Source of the DNA: Atlantibacter subterraneus
GTDB taxonomy: Bacteria; Pseudomonadota; Gammaproteobacteria; Enterobacterales; Enterobacteriaceae
Direction: 5' to 3'
Length of the DNA stretch: 64,000 bases
NCBI RefSeq assembly: GCF_007570865.1
Contig: NZ_VLPS01000006.1
Span: 124,001 to 188,000 of the forward strand
Part shown: in pieces, positions 39,063 through 51,796 of the stretch
Layout: every line of letters begins with the position of its first letter
How positions within the stretch are numbered: position 1 is the stretch's first letter
Program-made: the position numbers and the translations under genes
The notes under the pieces: model-generated
What the model was told of the DNA's origin: nothing
The model's database searches: none
Seen by the model: the letters and a program-made list of their open reading frames with translations, nothing else

Positions 39063-40587
39063 GACGGACCATCGGCTTACCAATAACCGTAGCAGTATAC
39101 CACACTCGGTATGGCCGGCTGAGTGGGTGAGAAAGGCGGAGAAAGAGGCGGCGGATAGCCTCGGCATCACCCTGTACGAATTGATGCTGCGCGCCGGGGA
39201 CGCCGCGTTTCGGCTGGCGCGCGCGACATGGCCCGAGGCGCAGCACTGGCTGGTGCTGTGCGGTCACGGCAATAACGGCGGCGACGGTTACGTCGTCGCG
39301 CGGCTGGCGAAGGCTGAAGGCATCGACGTGACGCTGCTGGCGCTGGAAAGCGAGAAACCGCTTCCTGAAGAGGCGGCTTGCGCCCGCGAGGCCTGGCTGA
39401 ACGCGGGCGGGGAAATCCACGCCCCGGACGCGCCCTGGCCGCAGGGCGTGTCGCTGATCGTTGATGGCCTGCTGGGAACCGGCCTTGCCAGCGCGCCGCG
39501 TCCTGCGGTCAGCGCGCTGATCGATCGCGCCAATGCCGATCCCGCGCCGATTCTGGCGTTAGATATCCCCTCCGGATTATTGGCCGAAACCGGCGCAACC
39601 CCCGGCAGTGTGATTATCGCGCAGCAAACGTTAACTTTTATCGCCCTGAAGCCCGGCCTGCTAACCGGGAAAGCCCGCGATGTGGTGGGCGAGCTTCAGG
39701 TGAACGCGCTCGGGCTGGAAAGCTGGCTGGCGGATAAGCCTGCGGCAATCCAGCGTTACGATGCCGCAACGCTGGTACGCTGGCTAACACCGCGCCGCGC
39801 TACGTCGCATAAAGGCGATAACGGACGCTTGCTGGTGATTGGCGGCGACCACGGCACCGCCGGGGCGATACGTCTGGCGGGCGAAGCGGCGCTGCGTACC
39901 GGTGCCGGGTTGGTCCGCGTATTGACGCGCCAGGAGAATATCGCCGCGCTGCTCACCGCCCGCCCCGAACTGATGGTGCAGGAATTAACCGATGAATCGC
40001 TCGCCAAAGGCCTTGGATGGGCGGACGTGGTGATTATCGGCCCTGGCCTGGGCCAGGAGAAATGGGGCAAACGGGCACTGCAAAAAGTCGAGAATTCGCA
40101 AAAACCGATGCTGTGGGATGCGGATGCGCTCAACCTTCTGGCATTCAATCCCGATAAACGTCAGAATCGGGTTATTACGCCGCACCCCGGCGAAGCGGCG
40201 CGCCTGCTCAACTGTGACGTCGCGCAAATTGAAAGCGATCGCTTACTCGCAGCCCACCGCCTGGCGAAACGTTATGGCGGCGTTGTGGTCTTAAAGGGGG
40301 CGGGTACGCTGGTCGCCAGCGAAAACGGTGAACTCGCGATTGTCGATGCCGGAAATCCCGGTATGGCGACAGGCGGAATGGGCGATGTGTTGTCCGGTGT
40401 CATCGGCGCGTTATTAGGTCAAAAACTCGATCTTTATGATGCCGCCTGCGCGGGTTGCGTGGCGCATGCCGCCGCCGCTGACGCCGTCGCCCGCCGTTCT
40501 GGTACGCGTGGAATGCTCGCAAGCGATCTGTTTACGACGCTGCACTTGGTTGTTAACCCTGAACTGAATGATGTAAACCATGATTGA
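39061..40587 (+). CDS. nnr: Nnr, bifunctional NAD(P)H-hydrate repair enzyme
   Basis: 508-aa fusion. The N-terminal YjeF_N epimerase interconverts NAD(P)HX epimers ([27 protein letters not shown]). The C-terminal ADP-dependent dehydratase ([34 protein letters not shown]) restores NAD(P)H. ATG 39061 (MTDHRLTNN) is the family start. First gene of the long run nnr-tsaE-amiB-mutL-miaA-hfq; the 3' end overlaps tsaE by 8 nt. Confidence 0.96.
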   Translation: MTDHRLTNNRSSIPHSVWPAEWVRKAEKEAADSLGITLYELMLRAGDAAFRLARATWPEAQHWLVLCGHGNNGGDGYVVARLAKAEGIDVTLLALESEKPLPEEAACAREAWLNAGGEIHAPDAPWPQGVSLIVDGLLGTGLASAPRPAVSALIDRANADPAPILALDIPSGLLAETGATPGSVIIAQQTLTFIALKPGLLTGKARDVVGELQVNALGLESWLADKPAAIQRYDAATLVRWLTPRRATSHKGDNGRLLVIGGDHGTAGAIRLAGEAALRTGAGLVRVLTRQENIAALLTARPELMVQELTDESLAKGLGWADVVIIGPGLGQEKWGKRALQKVENSQKPMLWDADALNLLAFNPDKRQNRVITPHPGEAARLLNCDVAQIESDRLLAAHRLAKRYGGVVVLKGAGTLVASENGELAIVDAGNPGMATGGMGDVLSGVIGALLGQKLDLYDAACAGCVAHAAAADAVARRSGTRGMLASDLFTTLHLVVNPELNDVNHD

Positions 40588-41062
40588 ACGTGTTATCCCT
40601 CTCGCCGATGAACAGGCAACGTTAGATTTCGGCAAGGCCGTGGCGCAGGCCTGTAATGGCGCAACGGTGATTTGGCTGGTGGGTGATTTAGGGGCGGGTA
40701 AAACCACCTTTAGTCGTGGTTTCTTGCAGGCGCTGGGCCATAAGGGCAATGTGAAAAGCCCCACCTATACCCTGGTCGAACCGTACGAGCTTGAAGATTT
40801 GACCGTGTACCACTTCGATTTATATCGACTGGCGGACCCTGAGGAACTGGAGTTTATGGGGATCCGCGATTATTTCGCCGACAACGCCATTTGCCTGGTG
40901 GAGTGGCCGCAACAAGGTGCGGGTGTGCTGCCTGACCCGGATGTCGAAATTCATCTTACTTATCGCGATCGCGGGCGTTCGGCACAGATCAAAGCCGTAT
41001 CTGCAGCGGGTAACACGTTATTGGCACGTTTAGATCCCAACACCGATCGGGTTGTGGTGTGA
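40580..41062 (+). CDS. tsaE: TsaE, tRNA t6A biosynthesis ATPase
   Basis: 160-aa P-loop ATPase that drives the TsaBD complex in N6-threonylcarbamoyladenosine synthesis; essential in E. coli. Walker A is [13 protein letters not shown]; the switch region [11 protein letters not shown] and HFDLYRL, EWPQQG complete the pattern. It overlaps nnr by 8 nt and is 30 bp upstream of amiB. Confidence 0.97.
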   Translation: MIERVIPLADEQATLDFGKAVAQACNGATVIWLVGDLGAGKTTFSRGFLQALGHKGNVKSPTYTLVEPYELEDLTVYHFDLYRLADPEELEFMGIRDYFADNAICLVEWPQQGAGVLPDPDVEIHLTYRDRGRSAQIKAVSAAGNTLLARLDPNTDRVVV

Positions 41063-41092
41063 CACGTCCAGCCATTTAACAAGGATGACGGG

Positions 41093-42433
41093 ATGATACC
41101 TTTCATGAAAAAGTGGTTGATTATCGCTTTGCTGGCGCTGTGCGCGCCTGCGTGGGCGGCAAGCTTATCCGATATCCAGGTCTCCAATGGCGATGACCAG
41201 GCGCGAATTACGTTCAGCTTTTTTGGCGAGCCTGATTACGCGTTTTCCCACGACGGCCAGCGCAGCGTCGCGCTGGATATTAAACAGACCGGCGTGATCC
41301 AGGGGCTGCCGCTGATTTTCAGCGGTAATAATCTGGTGAAAAGCATCCGCTCAGGAACACCGAAAGACACGGGCTCGCTACGCCTGGTGGTCGACCTGAC
41401 TAAAAACGGCAAAACCCGCGCGGTGAAGCAGCAAAACGGAGCCAATTATACCGTGGTGTTCACCATCGATGCCGATGCGCCGCCTCCACCTCCACCGCCG
41501 CCCGTGGTAGCAAAACGGGAAATCACGCCGCCGCCGCGTGCTGTAGAGCCTGCGCGTAACCCGTTTAAAGCGGAATCCGATCGCGTGACCTCAGTGGTGA
41601 GCAGCAACACCGTGACGCGGCCAGCCAACGCGCGCAAAGTCTCCGCCAGCGGCGACCGTATTGTGGTCGCGATTGACGCCGGACACGGCGGTCAGGATCC
41701 GGGCGCAATCGGCCCTGGCGGCGTGAAAGAGAAAAACGTCACTATCGCCATCGCCCGCAAGCTGCGCACTCTGTTAAACGACGATCCGCTGTTTAAAGGC
41801 GTACTGACCCGCGACGGCGATTATTTTATTTCGGTCATGGGCCGTTCCGATGTGGCGCGTAAACAGAACGCCAACGTGCTGGTGTCGATTCACGCTGACG
41901 CCGCGCCGAACCGCGACGCCACGGGCGCGTCGGTTTGGGTACTGTCGAATCGCCGCGCCAACAGCGAAATGGCGGGCTGGCTTGAACAGCACGAGAAGCA
42001 ATCCGAACTGCTGGGCGGGGCGGGCGACGTGCTGGCGAACAGCCAGGCGGACCCGTATCTGAGCCAGGCGGTACTGGATTTGCAGTTCGGCCACTCCCAG
42101 CGTGTAGGCTATGACGTGGCGACTAACGTACTGTCGCAGCTGGCGCGGGTCGGTGATTTACACAAGCGCCGCCCGGAACACGCCAGCCTGGGCGTACTGC
42201 GCTCGCCGGATATTCCATCCCTGCTGGTGGAGACCGGGTTTATCAGCAATAGCGGCGAAGAGCGCCTGTTAGCGAGCGACGATTACCAGCAGCAGATCGC
42301 CGATGCGCTTTATAAGGGCTTGCGTAACTATTTCCTGTCGCATCCGTTACAATCGGCGCCCGGAGAGGGCGGAACCGGCAAAACGGTTAACGCTGGTTCA
42401 ACGACCACGGGCCAGTTCGCCGTGACGCAATAA
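41093..42433 (+). CDS. amiB: AmiB, N-acetylmuramoyl-L-alanine amidase
   Basis: 446-aa periplasmic zinc amidase that splits septal peptidoglycan during daughter-cell separation under EnvC control. It has a signal peptide (ALCAPAWA-A) and an AMIN domain ([18 protein letters not shown]...). A polyproline linker ([13 protein letters not shown]) precedes the Amidase_3 domain, with zinc ligands in [21 protein letters not shown] and the catalytic-end ETGFISN. A start at 41105 is also possible; 41093 has GGATGACGGG upstream. Confidence 0.96.
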   Translation: MIPFMKKWLIIALLALCAPAWAASLSDIQVSNGDDQARITFSFFGEPDYAFSHDGQRSVALDIKQTGVIQGLPLIFSGNNLVKSIRSGTPKDTGSLRLVVDLTKNGKTRAVKQQNGANYTVVFTIDADAPPPPPPPPVVAKREITPPPRAVEPARNPFKAESDRVTSVVSSNTVTRPANARKVSASGDRIVVAIDAGHGGQDPGAIGPGGVKEKNVTIAIARKLRTLLNDDPLFKGVLTRDGDYFISVMGRSDVARKQNANVLVSIHADAAPNRDATGASVWVLSNRRANSEMAGWLEQHEKQSELLGGAGDVLANSQADPYLSQAVLDLQFGHSQRVGYDVATNVLSQLARVGDLHKRRPEHASLGVLRSPDIPSLLVETGFISNSGEERLLASDDYQQQIADALYKGLRNYFLSHPLQSAPGEGGTGKTVNAGSTTTGQFAVTQ

Positions 42434-42442
42434 GGAGCATTC

Positions 42443-44290
42443 ATGCCGATTCAGGTTCTGCCACCACAGCTTGCGAATCAGATCGCTGCGGGCGAAGTGG
42501 TGGAGCGCCCCGCATCCGTCGTCAAAGAGCTGGTGGAAAACAGCCTTGACGCCGGGGCGACGCGGATTGATATCGATATTGAGCGCGGTGGCGCGAAGCT
42601 GATCCGCATCCGCGATAACGGCTGCGGCATCAACAAAGATGAACTGGCGCTGGCGCTGGCGCGCCATGCCACCAGTAAAATTGCCTCGCTCGACGATCTG
42701 GAGGCCATCATCAGCCTCGGGTTTCGCGGCGAAGCGCTGGCCAGTATCAGTTCGGTATCGCGTCTGACCCTGACCTCGCGCACCGCAGAACAGAGTGAAG
42801 CGTGGCAAGCCTATGCCGAAGGGCGTGATATGGATGTGACGGTGAAACCCGCCGCGCATCCTGTCGGCACCACGCTGGAAGTGCTGGATCTGTTTTACAA
42901 CACCCCGGCGCGGCGCAAATTTATGCGCACCGAGAAAACCGAATTTAACCATATCGACGAAATCATCCGCCGCATTGCGCTGGCGCGCTTCGATGTGACC
43001 ATCAATCTGAGCCATAACGGCAAGTTAATCCGCCAGTATCGCGGCGTGCAGCCCAACGCGCCGAAAGAGCGCCGCCTTGGCGCGATTTGCGGCACCGCGT
43101 TCCTTGAACAGGCGCTGACGATAGAGTGGCAGCATGGCGATCTCGCGCTGCGCGGCTGGGTGGCGGAACCGAAAGCCAGCGCCGCACTGAGCGAAATCCA
43201 GTATTGCTACGTCAATGGCCGCATGATGCGCGATCGCCTGATAAATCACGCTATCCGCCAGGCCTGCGAAGATAAGCTCGGCGTCGATCAGCAGCCTGCC
43301 TACGTGCTTTATCTGGAGATCGATCCTCATCAGGTGGATGTGAATGTGCATCCAGCCAAGCATGAGGTGCGGTTCCATCAATCGCGGCTGGTGCATGATT
43401 TTATCTATCAGGGCGTGCTGAGCGTGCTGCAACAGCAGCAGGCGGAGCCGACGCTGCCGCTGGGGCAGGCCGAAGAAGAGCCGCCTCGCTGGCAGCCGGA
43501 AAACCGCGTGGCGGCGGGCAAGAATCATTTCTCCCAGCCTGCGGTGGAAAACCCTGCGCCTGCGCCGCGTCAGGCCAGCGCCTCTTCCGGCGGCGGTCGC
43601 GCTGCACCAGGCGGCGCATGGCCTCATGCCCAGGCGGATTACAGTAAGCAGCAGGGTGCGCTTTACCGTAAATTGCTGGAGACACCGGAAACGCCGCGGG
43701 AGCGCAAACCTGCGCCGCCCGCGCTGGAAGGGCACAGCCATAGCTTTGGCCGCGTTCTTACGGTAATCAGCAATGCTTACGCGTTACTGGAGCGCGACGA
43801 ACGCGTAATGCTGCTGGATCTTACCGTGGCGGAACGCTGGCTACGCCAGGGGCAACTGACGCCCGGCGCGGAAACCCTGTGCGCCCAGCCGTTGCTGATC
43901 CCGGTGCGTATTAAAGTGGATGCGCAAGAACAGACGGTGATGCGCAACGCCTCGGCGTTATTAGAGGGAATGGGTATCCAAACCGTGCTGGATCATCAGC
44001 ATGTTACGATCCGCACCGTGCCTTTACCCTTACGCCAACAAAATTTACAAATCTTGATTCCTGAACTGATAGGCTACCTGGCGGCAAACGAGAAAGCCGA
44101 TTCCGTACAACTCGCCAGCTGGCTTGCCCGCCAACTGGCGACCGAGCACGAACAGTGGAGCGTGGCGCAGGCCATCACGCTGTTAACGGATGTGGAACGG
44201 CTTTGTCCAAACCTGGTGAAGTCACCGCCTGGTGGTTTATTACAACCTGTCGATCTGCAACCGGCGATGAATGCCCTGAAACATGACTGA
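42443..44290 (+). CDS. mutL: MutL, DNA mismatch repair protein
   Basis: 615-aa GHKL ATPase linking MutS to MutH and UvrD. N-terminal ATPase motifs are [18 protein letters not shown] and [12 protein letters not shown] proline/alanine-rich linker (about residues 335-415) is followed by a C-terminal dimerisation domain. The metal-dependent endonuclease motif of MutH-less bacteria is absent, as expected in enterics. It ends with an 8-nt overlap into miaA. Confidence 0.97.
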   Translation: MPIQVLPPQLANQIAAGEVVERPASVVKELVENSLDAGATRIDIDIERGGAKLIRIRDNGCGINKDELALALARHATSKIASLDDLEAIISLGFRGEALASISSVSRLTLTSRTAEQSEAWQAYAEGRDMDVTVKPAAHPVGTTLEVLDLFYNTPARRKFMRTEKTEFNHIDEIIRRIALARFDVTINLSHNGKLIRQYRGVQPNAPKERRLGAICGTAFLEQALTIEWQHGDLALRGWVAEPKASAALSEIQYCYVNGRMMRDRLINHAIRQACEDKLGVDQQPAYVLYLEIDPHQVDVNVHPAKHEVRFHQSRLVHDFIYQGVLSVLQQQQAEPTLPLGQAEEEPPRWQPENRVAAGKNHFSQPAVENPAPAPRQASASSGGGRAAPGGAWPHAQADYSKQQGALYRKLLETPETPRERKPAPPALEGHSHSFGRVLTVISNAYALLERDERVMLLDLTVAERWLRQGQLTPGAETLCAQPLLIPVRIKVDAQEQTVMRNASALLEGMGIQTVLDHQHVTIRTVPLPLRQQNLQILIPELIGYLAANEKADSVQLASWLARQLATEHEQWSVAQAITLLTDVERLCPNLVKSPPGGLLQPVDLQPAMNALKHD

Positions 44291-45233
44291 AGTAAGTAAG
44301 GCGAGCCTGCCTAAGGCGATTTTTTTAATGGGGCCAACGGCCTCGGGCAAAACGGCGCTGGCAATTAATCTGCGTAAAACGCTCCCGGTTGAGTTGATAA
44401 GTGTCGATTCCGCCCTCATCTATCGAGGAATGGATGTCGGAACGGCGAAGCCGAGCGCAGAGGAGCTGGAGCAAGCGCCGCACCGTTTGCTGGATATTCT
44501 GGACCCGGCTGAAGCGTATTCCGCGGCGGATTTTCGTCGCGATGCCCTGAAGGAGATGGCGGAGATCACTGCCAGCGGGCGTATTCCGCTGCTCGTGGGC
44601 GGAACCATGCTTTACTTCAAGGCGTTACTGGAGGGGTTATCCCCGTTGCCGTCGGCAAATCCGGAAATCAGGGCGCGTATTGAACAACAGGCGGCAGAGC
44701 AGGGGTGGGACGCCTTGCATCGCGAACTCCAGGAAATCGACCCTGTCGCGGCAAGACGGATTCATCCAAATGATCCGCAAAGACTTTCCCGGGCACTGGA
44801 AGTTTTTTTCATTTCGGGTAAAACTTTAACGGAACTGACGCAAACGTCAGGAGACGCTCTGCCGTACCAGGTGCACCAGTTCGCCATCGCCCCGGCGAGC
44901 CGTGAACTGCTCCATCAGCGAATTGAGCAGCGTTTTCATCAGATGTTGGCTTCAGGTTTTGAAGCAGAAGTACGGGCGCTTTTCGCCCGTGGAGATTTGC
45001 ATACGGATATGCCTTCCATTCGTTGTGTCGGTTACCGCCAGATGTGGTCTTATCTGGCCGGTGAAGTGCCGTATGACGACATGGTTTATCGCGGTATTTG
45101 CGCTACGAGGCAGTTGGCGAAACGCCAGATGACCTGGCTGCGGGGTTGGCAAGGCGTTCACTGGTTAGACAGTGAAAAGCCCGAGTCGGCCTTACAGGAA
45201 GTGTTACAGGTTGTTGGTGCTAACCGTCAATGA
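44283..45233 (+). CDS. miaA: MiaA, tRNA dimethylallyltransferase
   Basis: 316-aa enzyme adding the isopentenyl group to A37 of tRNAs reading UNN codons. Walker [12 protein letters not shown], the substrate motifs [19 protein letters not shown] and [16 protein letters not shown], and RCVGYRQMW are visible. It overlaps mutL by 8 nt and is 100 bp upstream of hfq, where E. coli has several hfq promoters. Confidence 0.97.
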   Translation: MTEVSKASLPKAIFLMGPTASGKTALAINLRKTLPVELISVDSALIYRGMDVGTAKPSAEELEQAPHRLLDILDPAEAYSAADFRRDALKEMAEITASGRIPLLVGGTMLYFKALLEGLSPLPSANPEIRARIEQQAAEQGWDALHRELQEIDPVAARRIHPNDPQRLSRALEVFFISGKTLTELTQTSGDALPYQVHQFAIAPASRELLHQRIEQRFHQMLASGFEAEVRALFARGDLHTDMPSIRCVGYRQMWSYLAGEVPYDDMVYRGICATRQLAKRQMTWLRGWQGVHWLDSEKPESALQEVLQVVGANRQ

Positions 45234-45321
45234 ATGTGTACAATTGAACCGTATCGTGCGCGAATTTTTTTAGGTAGTTTTTCAGAGCCCAAGGGTTCTT
45301 AAGTACAAAACAAGCATATAA

Positions 45322-45642
<321 letters not shown>

Positions 45643-45716
45643 GGTTGGTGGCTGTTTCCATGACGGGGAACCAGTCTGGCTGTGTTCCCCGCTGGTCTTT
45701 TTGAGAGGTTATACGC

Positions 45717-46997
45717 TTGTTTGACCGTTATGACGCCGGTGAGCAGGCGGTGCTGGTACACATCTATTTTTCGCAAGACAAAGATATGGAAGATCTCCAG
45801 GAGTTTGATTCTCTGGTCTCTTCCGCCGGTGTCGAAGCATTACAGGTGATTACCGGTAGCCGTAAAGCCCCGCACCCAAAGTATTTTGTTGGTGAAGGTA
45901 AGGCCGTCGAAATAGCTGATGCCGTTAAAGCCACGGGCGCATCAGTTGTTTTATTTGATCATGCATTAACGCCCGCCCAGGAACGAAACCTGGAACGCCT
46001 GTGCGAATGTCGCGTAATCGACCGCACCGGCTTGATTTTAGACATTTTTGCCCAGCGTGCACGCACCCATGAAGGGAAGCTGCAGGTTGAGCTTGCCCAG
46101 TTGCGGCATCTGGCGACGCGCCTGGTGCGCGGATGGACCCACCTTGAGCGCCAGAAAGGCGGGATAGGCTTACGTGGACCGGGTGAAACTCAGCTCGAAA
46201 CAGACCGTCGTTTGCTGCGTAACCGGATTATGCAAATTCTCTCGCGCCTTGAGAAAGTAGAAAAACAACGTGAACAAGGGCGTCGGTCGAGAAGCAAAGC
46301 GGATGTACCAACCGTTTCACTGGTGGGCTACACCAACGCCGGTAAATCCACCTTGTTTAACCAGATTACCGAAGCGCAGGTTTATGCGGCGGATCAGCTG
46401 TTCGCCACGCTGGACCCTACGCTTCGCCGGATTGATGTGGCCGATGTCGGCGAAACCGTTCTGGCGGATACCGTCGGATTCATTCGCCATCTGCCCCACG
46501 ATTTGGTCGCCGCGTTTAAAGCCACGTTGCAGGAAACGCGCCAGGCCACCCTGCTGCTTCATGTGATTGATGCAGCGGATGTACGCATGCAGGACAACAT
46601 CGACGCCGTTAATACGGTGCTCGAAGAGATCGAGGCCGACGAGATCCCAACCCTGCTGGTGATGAACAAAATCGATGCGCTGGATGATTTCCAACCGCGT
46701 ATCGATCGTGATGATGAAAACAGGCCGATACGGGTGTGGCTTTCTGCCCAGACCGGTGACGGCGTACCACTGCTTTTCCAGGCTCTGACGGAGCGTTTGT
46801 CGGGAGAGATAGCGCAGCACACGTTGCGTTTGCCTCCAGAGGCAGGGCGACTGCGGAGCCGGTTTTACCAGCTTCAGGCGATAGAAAAAGAGTGGATGGA
46901 GGAGGACGGCAGCGTGGGGGTGGAAGTACGTATGCCCATCGTTGACTGGCGTCGCCTCTGTAAACAAGAACCGACTCTGGTTGACTATGTTGTCTAA
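45717..46997 (+). CDS. hflX: HflX, ribosome-splitting GTPase
   Basis: 426-aa heat-shock-associated GTPase that dissociates stalled 70S ribosomes. An N-terminal HflX domain ([33 protein letters not shown]) precedes the GTPase domain: [13 protein letters not shown] (G1), [14 protein letters not shown] (G3) and NKID (G4). The start is TTG at 45717, matching the E. coli N-terminus, with GAGAGG upstream. Follows hfq by 74 bp. Confidence 0.97.
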   Translation: MFDRYDAGEQAVLVHIYFSQDKDMEDLQEFDSLVSSAGVEALQVITGSRKAPHPKYFVGEGKAVEIADAVKATGASVVLFDHALTPAQERNLERLCECRVIDRTGLILDIFAQRARTHEGKLQVELAQLRHLATRLVRGWTHLERQKGGIGLRGPGETQLETDRRLLRNRIMQILSRLEKVEKQREQGRRSRSKADVPTVSLVGYTNAGKSTLFNQITEAQVYAADQLFATLDPTLRRIDVADVGETVLADTVGFIRHLPHDLVAAFKATLQETRQATLLLHVIDAADVRMQDNIDAVNTVLEEIEADEIPTLLVMNKIDALDDFQPRIDRDDENRPIRVWLSAQTGDGVPLLFQALTERLSGEIAQHTLRLPPEAGRLRSRFYQLQAIEKEWMEEDGSVGVEVRMPIVDWRRLCKQEPTLVDYVV

Positions 46998-47189
46998 CCG
47001 GTCTGAGGTTGCCTGAAGAACTTTCCCCTTTGGGGGGTACCTGAAATAGTCTGGGTTGTCTCGTAGCGCGAACGGAGCAACTTCCCGGCGGCATTAAGCG
47101 CGATGCGGTGGGAAACGTGAAGACAGCAATAAAGAGACAGTGCGGAGCAGGACAGGTATATCACCGCATAACAAATATGGAGCACAAAC

Positions 47190-48440
47190 ATGGCGTGGAA
47201 TCAGCCCGGTAATAACGGACAGGACCGCGACCCGTGGGGAAGCAGCAAGCCTGGCGGCGACTCTGGGGGAAATGGAAATAAAGGCGGTCGCGAGCAGGGG
47301 CCGCCCGATCTGGATGATATCTTCCGTAAACTGAGTAAAAAACTCGGTGGATTTGGTGGTAGAAGCGGTGGAAGTTCAACCCCGGGCCCCCGTAACCCGA
47401 TCGGTGGCCGAGTGGTGGTGATTGTCGCGGCGGCGGCAGTGATCATTTGGGCTGCCAGTGGTTTCTATACCATCAAAGAAGCGGAGCGCGGTGTGGTTAC
47501 GCGTTTCGGCAAATTCAGTCACCTGGTTGAACCGGGTCTGAACTGGAAGCCGACGTTTATCGATAGCGTCCAGCCTGTTAACGTTGAATCGGTGCGTGAA
47601 CTCGCGGCGTCCGGCGTGATGCTGACCTCAGATGAAAACGTGGTGCGCGTTGAGATGAACGTGCAGTACCGCGTCACCGATCCTGAGCGTTATCTGTTTA
47701 GCGTGACCAGCGCCGACGACAGTCTGCGTCAGGCCACCGACAGCGCCCTGCGCGGCGTGATCGGCAAGTACACCATGGACCGTATCCTGACCGAAGGCCG
47801 TACGGTGATCCGTAGCGATACCCAGCGCGAACTGGAAGAGACGATCCGTCCTTACAACATGGGTATCACGCTGCTGGACGTCAACTTCCAGGCCGCACGT
47901 CCGCCGGAAGAAGTTAAAGCCGCGTTTGACGATGCGATTGCCGCACGTGAAAACGAACAGCAATACATCCGTGAGGCGGAAGCCTACACCAACGAAGTGC
48001 AGCCGCGCGCTAACGGTTCTGCGCAGCGTATCATCGAAGATGCCCGTGCGTATAAGACCCAGACTATCCTGGAAGCCCAGGGTGAAGTGGCACGCTTTGC
48101 GAAAATCCTCCCGGAATATAAAGCCGCGCCGGAAATTACCCGCGAGCGTCTGTATATCGAGACCATGGAAAAAGTTCTTAGCCACACCCGTAAAGTGCTG
48201 GTCAATGACAAGGGCGGAAACCTGATGGTGCTGCCGCTGGATCAGATGCTGAAAGGCAATAATGCCCCGGCATCAAAGAGCGATAGCAGTGGCGCGGATT
48301 CCTTACTGCGCCTGCCGCCTGCGTCCTCATCCAGCAACAGCGGCGCTAACCGGCCTGCCTCATCCAGCGCTGGCGACATCATGGATCAGCGCCGTGCGAA
48401 TGCGCAGCGTAACGATTACCAGCGCGAAGGGAGTGAATAA
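47190..48440 (+). CDS. hflK: HflK, FtsH-modulating membrane protein
   Basis: 416-aa SPFH/band-7 protein. With HflC it forms a large periplasmic cage around FtsH protease. A Gly-rich cytoplasmic N-terminus (GNNGQDRDPWGSSKPGG) is followed by one transmembrane helix (about residues 72-92). The band-7 domain (EAERGVVTRFGKFSHLVEPGLNWK) and a helical region, then a Ser/Ala-rich tail complete it. The 192-bp gap before it shows no gene. It is 2 bp from hflC. Confidence 0.97.
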   Translation: MAWNQPGNNGQDRDPWGSSKPGGDSGGNGNKGGREQGPPDLDDIFRKLSKKLGGFGGRSGGSSTPGPRNPIGGRVVVIVAAAAVIIWAASGFYTIKEAERGVVTRFGKFSHLVEPGLNWKPTFIDSVQPVNVESVRELAASGVMLTSDENVVRVEMNVQYRVTDPERYLFSVTSADDSLRQATDSALRGVIGKYTMDRILTEGRTVIRSDTQRELEETIRPYNMGITLLDVNFQAARPPEEVKAAFDDAIAARENEQQYIREAEAYTNEVQPRANGSAQRIIEDARAYKTQTILEAQGEVARFAKILPEYKAAPEITRERLYIETMEKVLSHTRKVLVNDKGGNLMVLPLDQMLKGNNAPASKSDSSGADSLLRLPPASSSSNSGANRPASSSAGDIMDQRRANAQRNDYQREGSE

Positions 48441-48442
48441 CA

Positions 48443-49447
48443 ATGCGTAAGTCAGTGATTGCAGTCATCATCATCGTGCTGGTGGTGCTCTACACCTCGG
48501 TATTCGTGGTGAAAGAAGGTGAGCGTGGAATTACGCTGCGTTTCGGTAAAGTTTTGCGTGATGATGAAAACAAGCCGGTGGTCTTTGAGCCAGGCCTGCA
48601 TTTCAAAATCCCGTTTATCGAATCGGTGAAAACCCTTGATGCGCGTATCCAGACCATGGATAACCAGGCGGACCGCTTCGTCACCAAAGAGAAGAAAGAC
48701 CTGATCGTCGACTCCTATATCAAATGGCGTATCAGCGACTTTAGCCGTTACTACCTGGCGACAGGCGGCGGCGATGTTTCTCAGGCCGAAGTACTGCTGA
48801 AACGTAAGTTCTCGGACCGTCTGCGTTCGGAAATTGGTCGTCTGGATGTAAAAGACATCGTGACCGACTCCCGTGGCCGTCTGACCCTCGAAGTGCGCGA
48901 TGCCCTGAACTCCGGTTCTGCGGGCACCGAAGATGAAGTCACTACCCCGGCAGCGGATGATGCGATTGCCAAAGCGGCGGAGCGTGTAGCGGCGGAAACC
49001 AACGGCAAAGTGCCGGTCGTGAACCCGAACAGTATGGCCGCGCTGGGTATCGAAGTGGTGGATGTGCGCATCAAGCAGATCAACCTGCCGACCGAAGTGT
49101 CTGAAGCGATCTTCAACCGTATGCGTGCAGAACGTGAAGCGGTAGCGCGTCGCCACCGTTCACAGGGCCAGGAAGAAGCGGAAAAACTGCGTGCCGCAGC
49201 GGATTACGAAGTAACCCGTACCCTGGCGGAATCTGAGCGTCAGGCGCGTATCCTGCGCGGTGAAGGCGATGCGGAAGCGGCGAAACTGTTTGCCGACGCG
49301 TTTAGCCAGGACCCGGATTTCTATGCGTTTATCCGTAGCTTGCGCGCCTATGAGAGCAGCTTCAGCTCTAATCAGGACGTGATGGTGTTGAGCCCGGACA
49401 GCGACTTCTTCCGTTATATGAAGACGCCAGCCAACAGCGCGCGCTAA
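48443..49447 (+). CDS. hflC: HflC, FtsH-modulating membrane protein
   Basis: 334-aa partner of HflK. An N-terminal transmembrane helix (SVIAVIIIVLVVLYTSVFVV) precedes the SPFH domain (EGERGITLRFGKVLRDDENKPVVFEPGLHFKIPF) and a charged coiled-coil (RMRAEREAVARRHRSQGQEEAEKLRAAADYE). Translationally coupled to hflK and ended by a strong terminator. Confidence 0.98.
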   Translation: MRKSVIAVIIIVLVVLYTSVFVVKEGERGITLRFGKVLRDDENKPVVFEPGLHFKIPFIESVKTLDARIQTMDNQADRFVTKEKKDLIVDSYIKWRISDFSRYYLATGGGDVSQAEVLLKRKFSDRLRSEIGRLDVKDIVTDSRGRLTLEVRDALNSGSAGTEDEVTTPAADDAIAKAAERVAAETNGKVPVVNPNSMAALGIEVVDVRIKQINLPTEVSEAIFNRMRAEREAVARRHRSQGQEEAEKLRAAADYEVTRTLAESERQARILRGEGDAEAAKLFADAFSQDPDFYAFIRSLRAYESSFSSNQDVMVLSPDSDFFRYMKTPANSAR

Positions 49448-49466
49448 ATTACGCGAACCCCTGATG

Positions 49467-49495
49467 AAGAGCCGGTGAATACCGGCTCTTTTTTA
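49467..49495 (+). terminator. Terminator after hflC
   Basis: AAGAGCCGGT (49467-49476) pairs with ACCGGCTCTT (49481-49490), GAAT loop, followed by TTTTATT. It ends the hfq-hflXKC transcript. Confidence 0.9.
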
Positions 49496-49509
49496 TTGGA
49501 CAGAGAAAA

Positions 49510-49707
49510 ATGAATTCAACAATCTGGTTAGCGCTGGCGTTAGTGTTAGTGCTTGAAGGTCTCGGGCCGATGTTATTTCCGCGTCTCTGGCGGCGGATGG
49601 TGTTAAGTATGACACAATTACCTGAAACGATTTTACGCCGCTTTGGCGGCGGTCTAGTGGTTGCCGGCTGCGTTATCTACTACATGTTGAGGAAAACGAT
49701 TGGCTGA
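49510..49707 (+). CDS. yjeT: YjeT, small inner-membrane protein (DUF2065)
   Basis: 65-aa protein with two hydrophobic helices (TIWLALALVLVLEGLGPMLFP and GGLVVAGCVIYYMLRK) around a basic loop (RLWRRMVLSMTQLPETILRRFG), the DUF2065 pattern. Between hflC and purA as in E. coli. Function unknown. Confidence 0.93.
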   Translation: MNSTIWLALALVLVLEGLGPMLFPRLWRRMVLSMTQLPETILRRFGGGLVVAGCVIYYMLRKTIG

Positions 49708-49806
49708 GTGAATTCTGCTCAAGTTCGATGAATTTTGAATACAAAAAGGGCTGATCATCCACAAAACCGATGGTAGAATCCATTTTTAAGCAAACGGTGA
49801 TTTTGA

Positions 49807-51108
<1,302 letters not shown>

Positions 51109-51114
51109 TGATGA

Positions 51115-51148
51115 AAAGGGGCGTTTTCGACGCCCCTTTCTTGTTTTT
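51115..51148 (+). terminator. Terminator of purA
   Basis: AAAGGGGCG (51115-51123) pairs with CGCCCCTTT (51131-51139), followed by CTTGTTTTTT. Confidence 0.9.
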
Positions 51149-51260
51149 TCCGCTTTTTCCCCAACCTTATTTAAATAAATTAGCCGCCTTTGTGCTGGCT
51201 GGTTTATCATCACTCTATGCCCCCAGGCAAATCGCGTTCCCCCCTTATTCAGAGGTTGAT

Positions 51261-51686
51261 GTGCAGTTAACGAGTTTTACCGATTACGGATTACGTGCTT
51301 TGATTTATATGGCGTCATTGCCTGAAGGTCGTATGACGAGCATTTCCGAAGTGACCGAGGTTTATGGCGTGTCCCGTAATCATATGGTTAAAATTATCAA
51401 CCAACTGAGTCGCGCTGGTTATGTCATGGCTGTACGCGGGAAAAACGGCGGCATCCGTTTAGGCAGACCGGCACCCTTAATCCGCATCGGTGACGTGGTT
51501 CGCGAGCTGGAACCGCTCTCGCTGGTTAACTGTAGCAGCGAATTTTGCCATATCACCCCTGCCTGTCGTTTAAAACAGGCGCTATCCAAAGCGGTGAATA
51601 GTTTTCTGACTGAGCTTGATAACTACACGCTTGCCGACTTAGTTGAAGAGAATACGCCGCTGTATAAATTACTGCTGGTGGAATAA
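51261..51686 (+). CDS. nsrR: NsrR, nitric-oxide-sensing repressor
   Basis: 141-aa Rrf2-family repressor with a nitric-oxide-sensitive [Fe-S] cluster that controls hmp, ytfE and others. N-terminal winged HTH ([43 protein letters not shown]). The cluster cysteines are in [13 protein letters not shown], the C-x4-C-x5-C pattern. The start is GTG 51261 with AGAGG upstream; the frame open back to 51108 is not part of the protein. Upstream of rnr. Confidence 0.97.
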   Translation: MQLTSFTDYGLRALIYMASLPEGRMTSISEVTEVYGVSRNHMVKIINQLSRAGYVMAVRGKNGGIRLGRPAPLIRIGDVVRELEPLSLVNCSSEFCHITPACRLKQALSKAVNSFLTELDNYTLADLVEENTPLYKLLLVE

Positions 51687-51796
51687 GTAAACCTTACGGG
51701 TAGCAGGCTTTTCTTTGCGCACCACTTAGCGCAGCGCGGGATCGCATAGCCTGACCCCCGAGGATTTCCGCCAGAGATGACAACGGAGGAATCGAA

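Noticed and set aside
46998-47189. Hidden gene in the hflX-hflK gap
   Set aside because: Only short frames without ribosome sites are present; it looks like an ordinary 5' leader.
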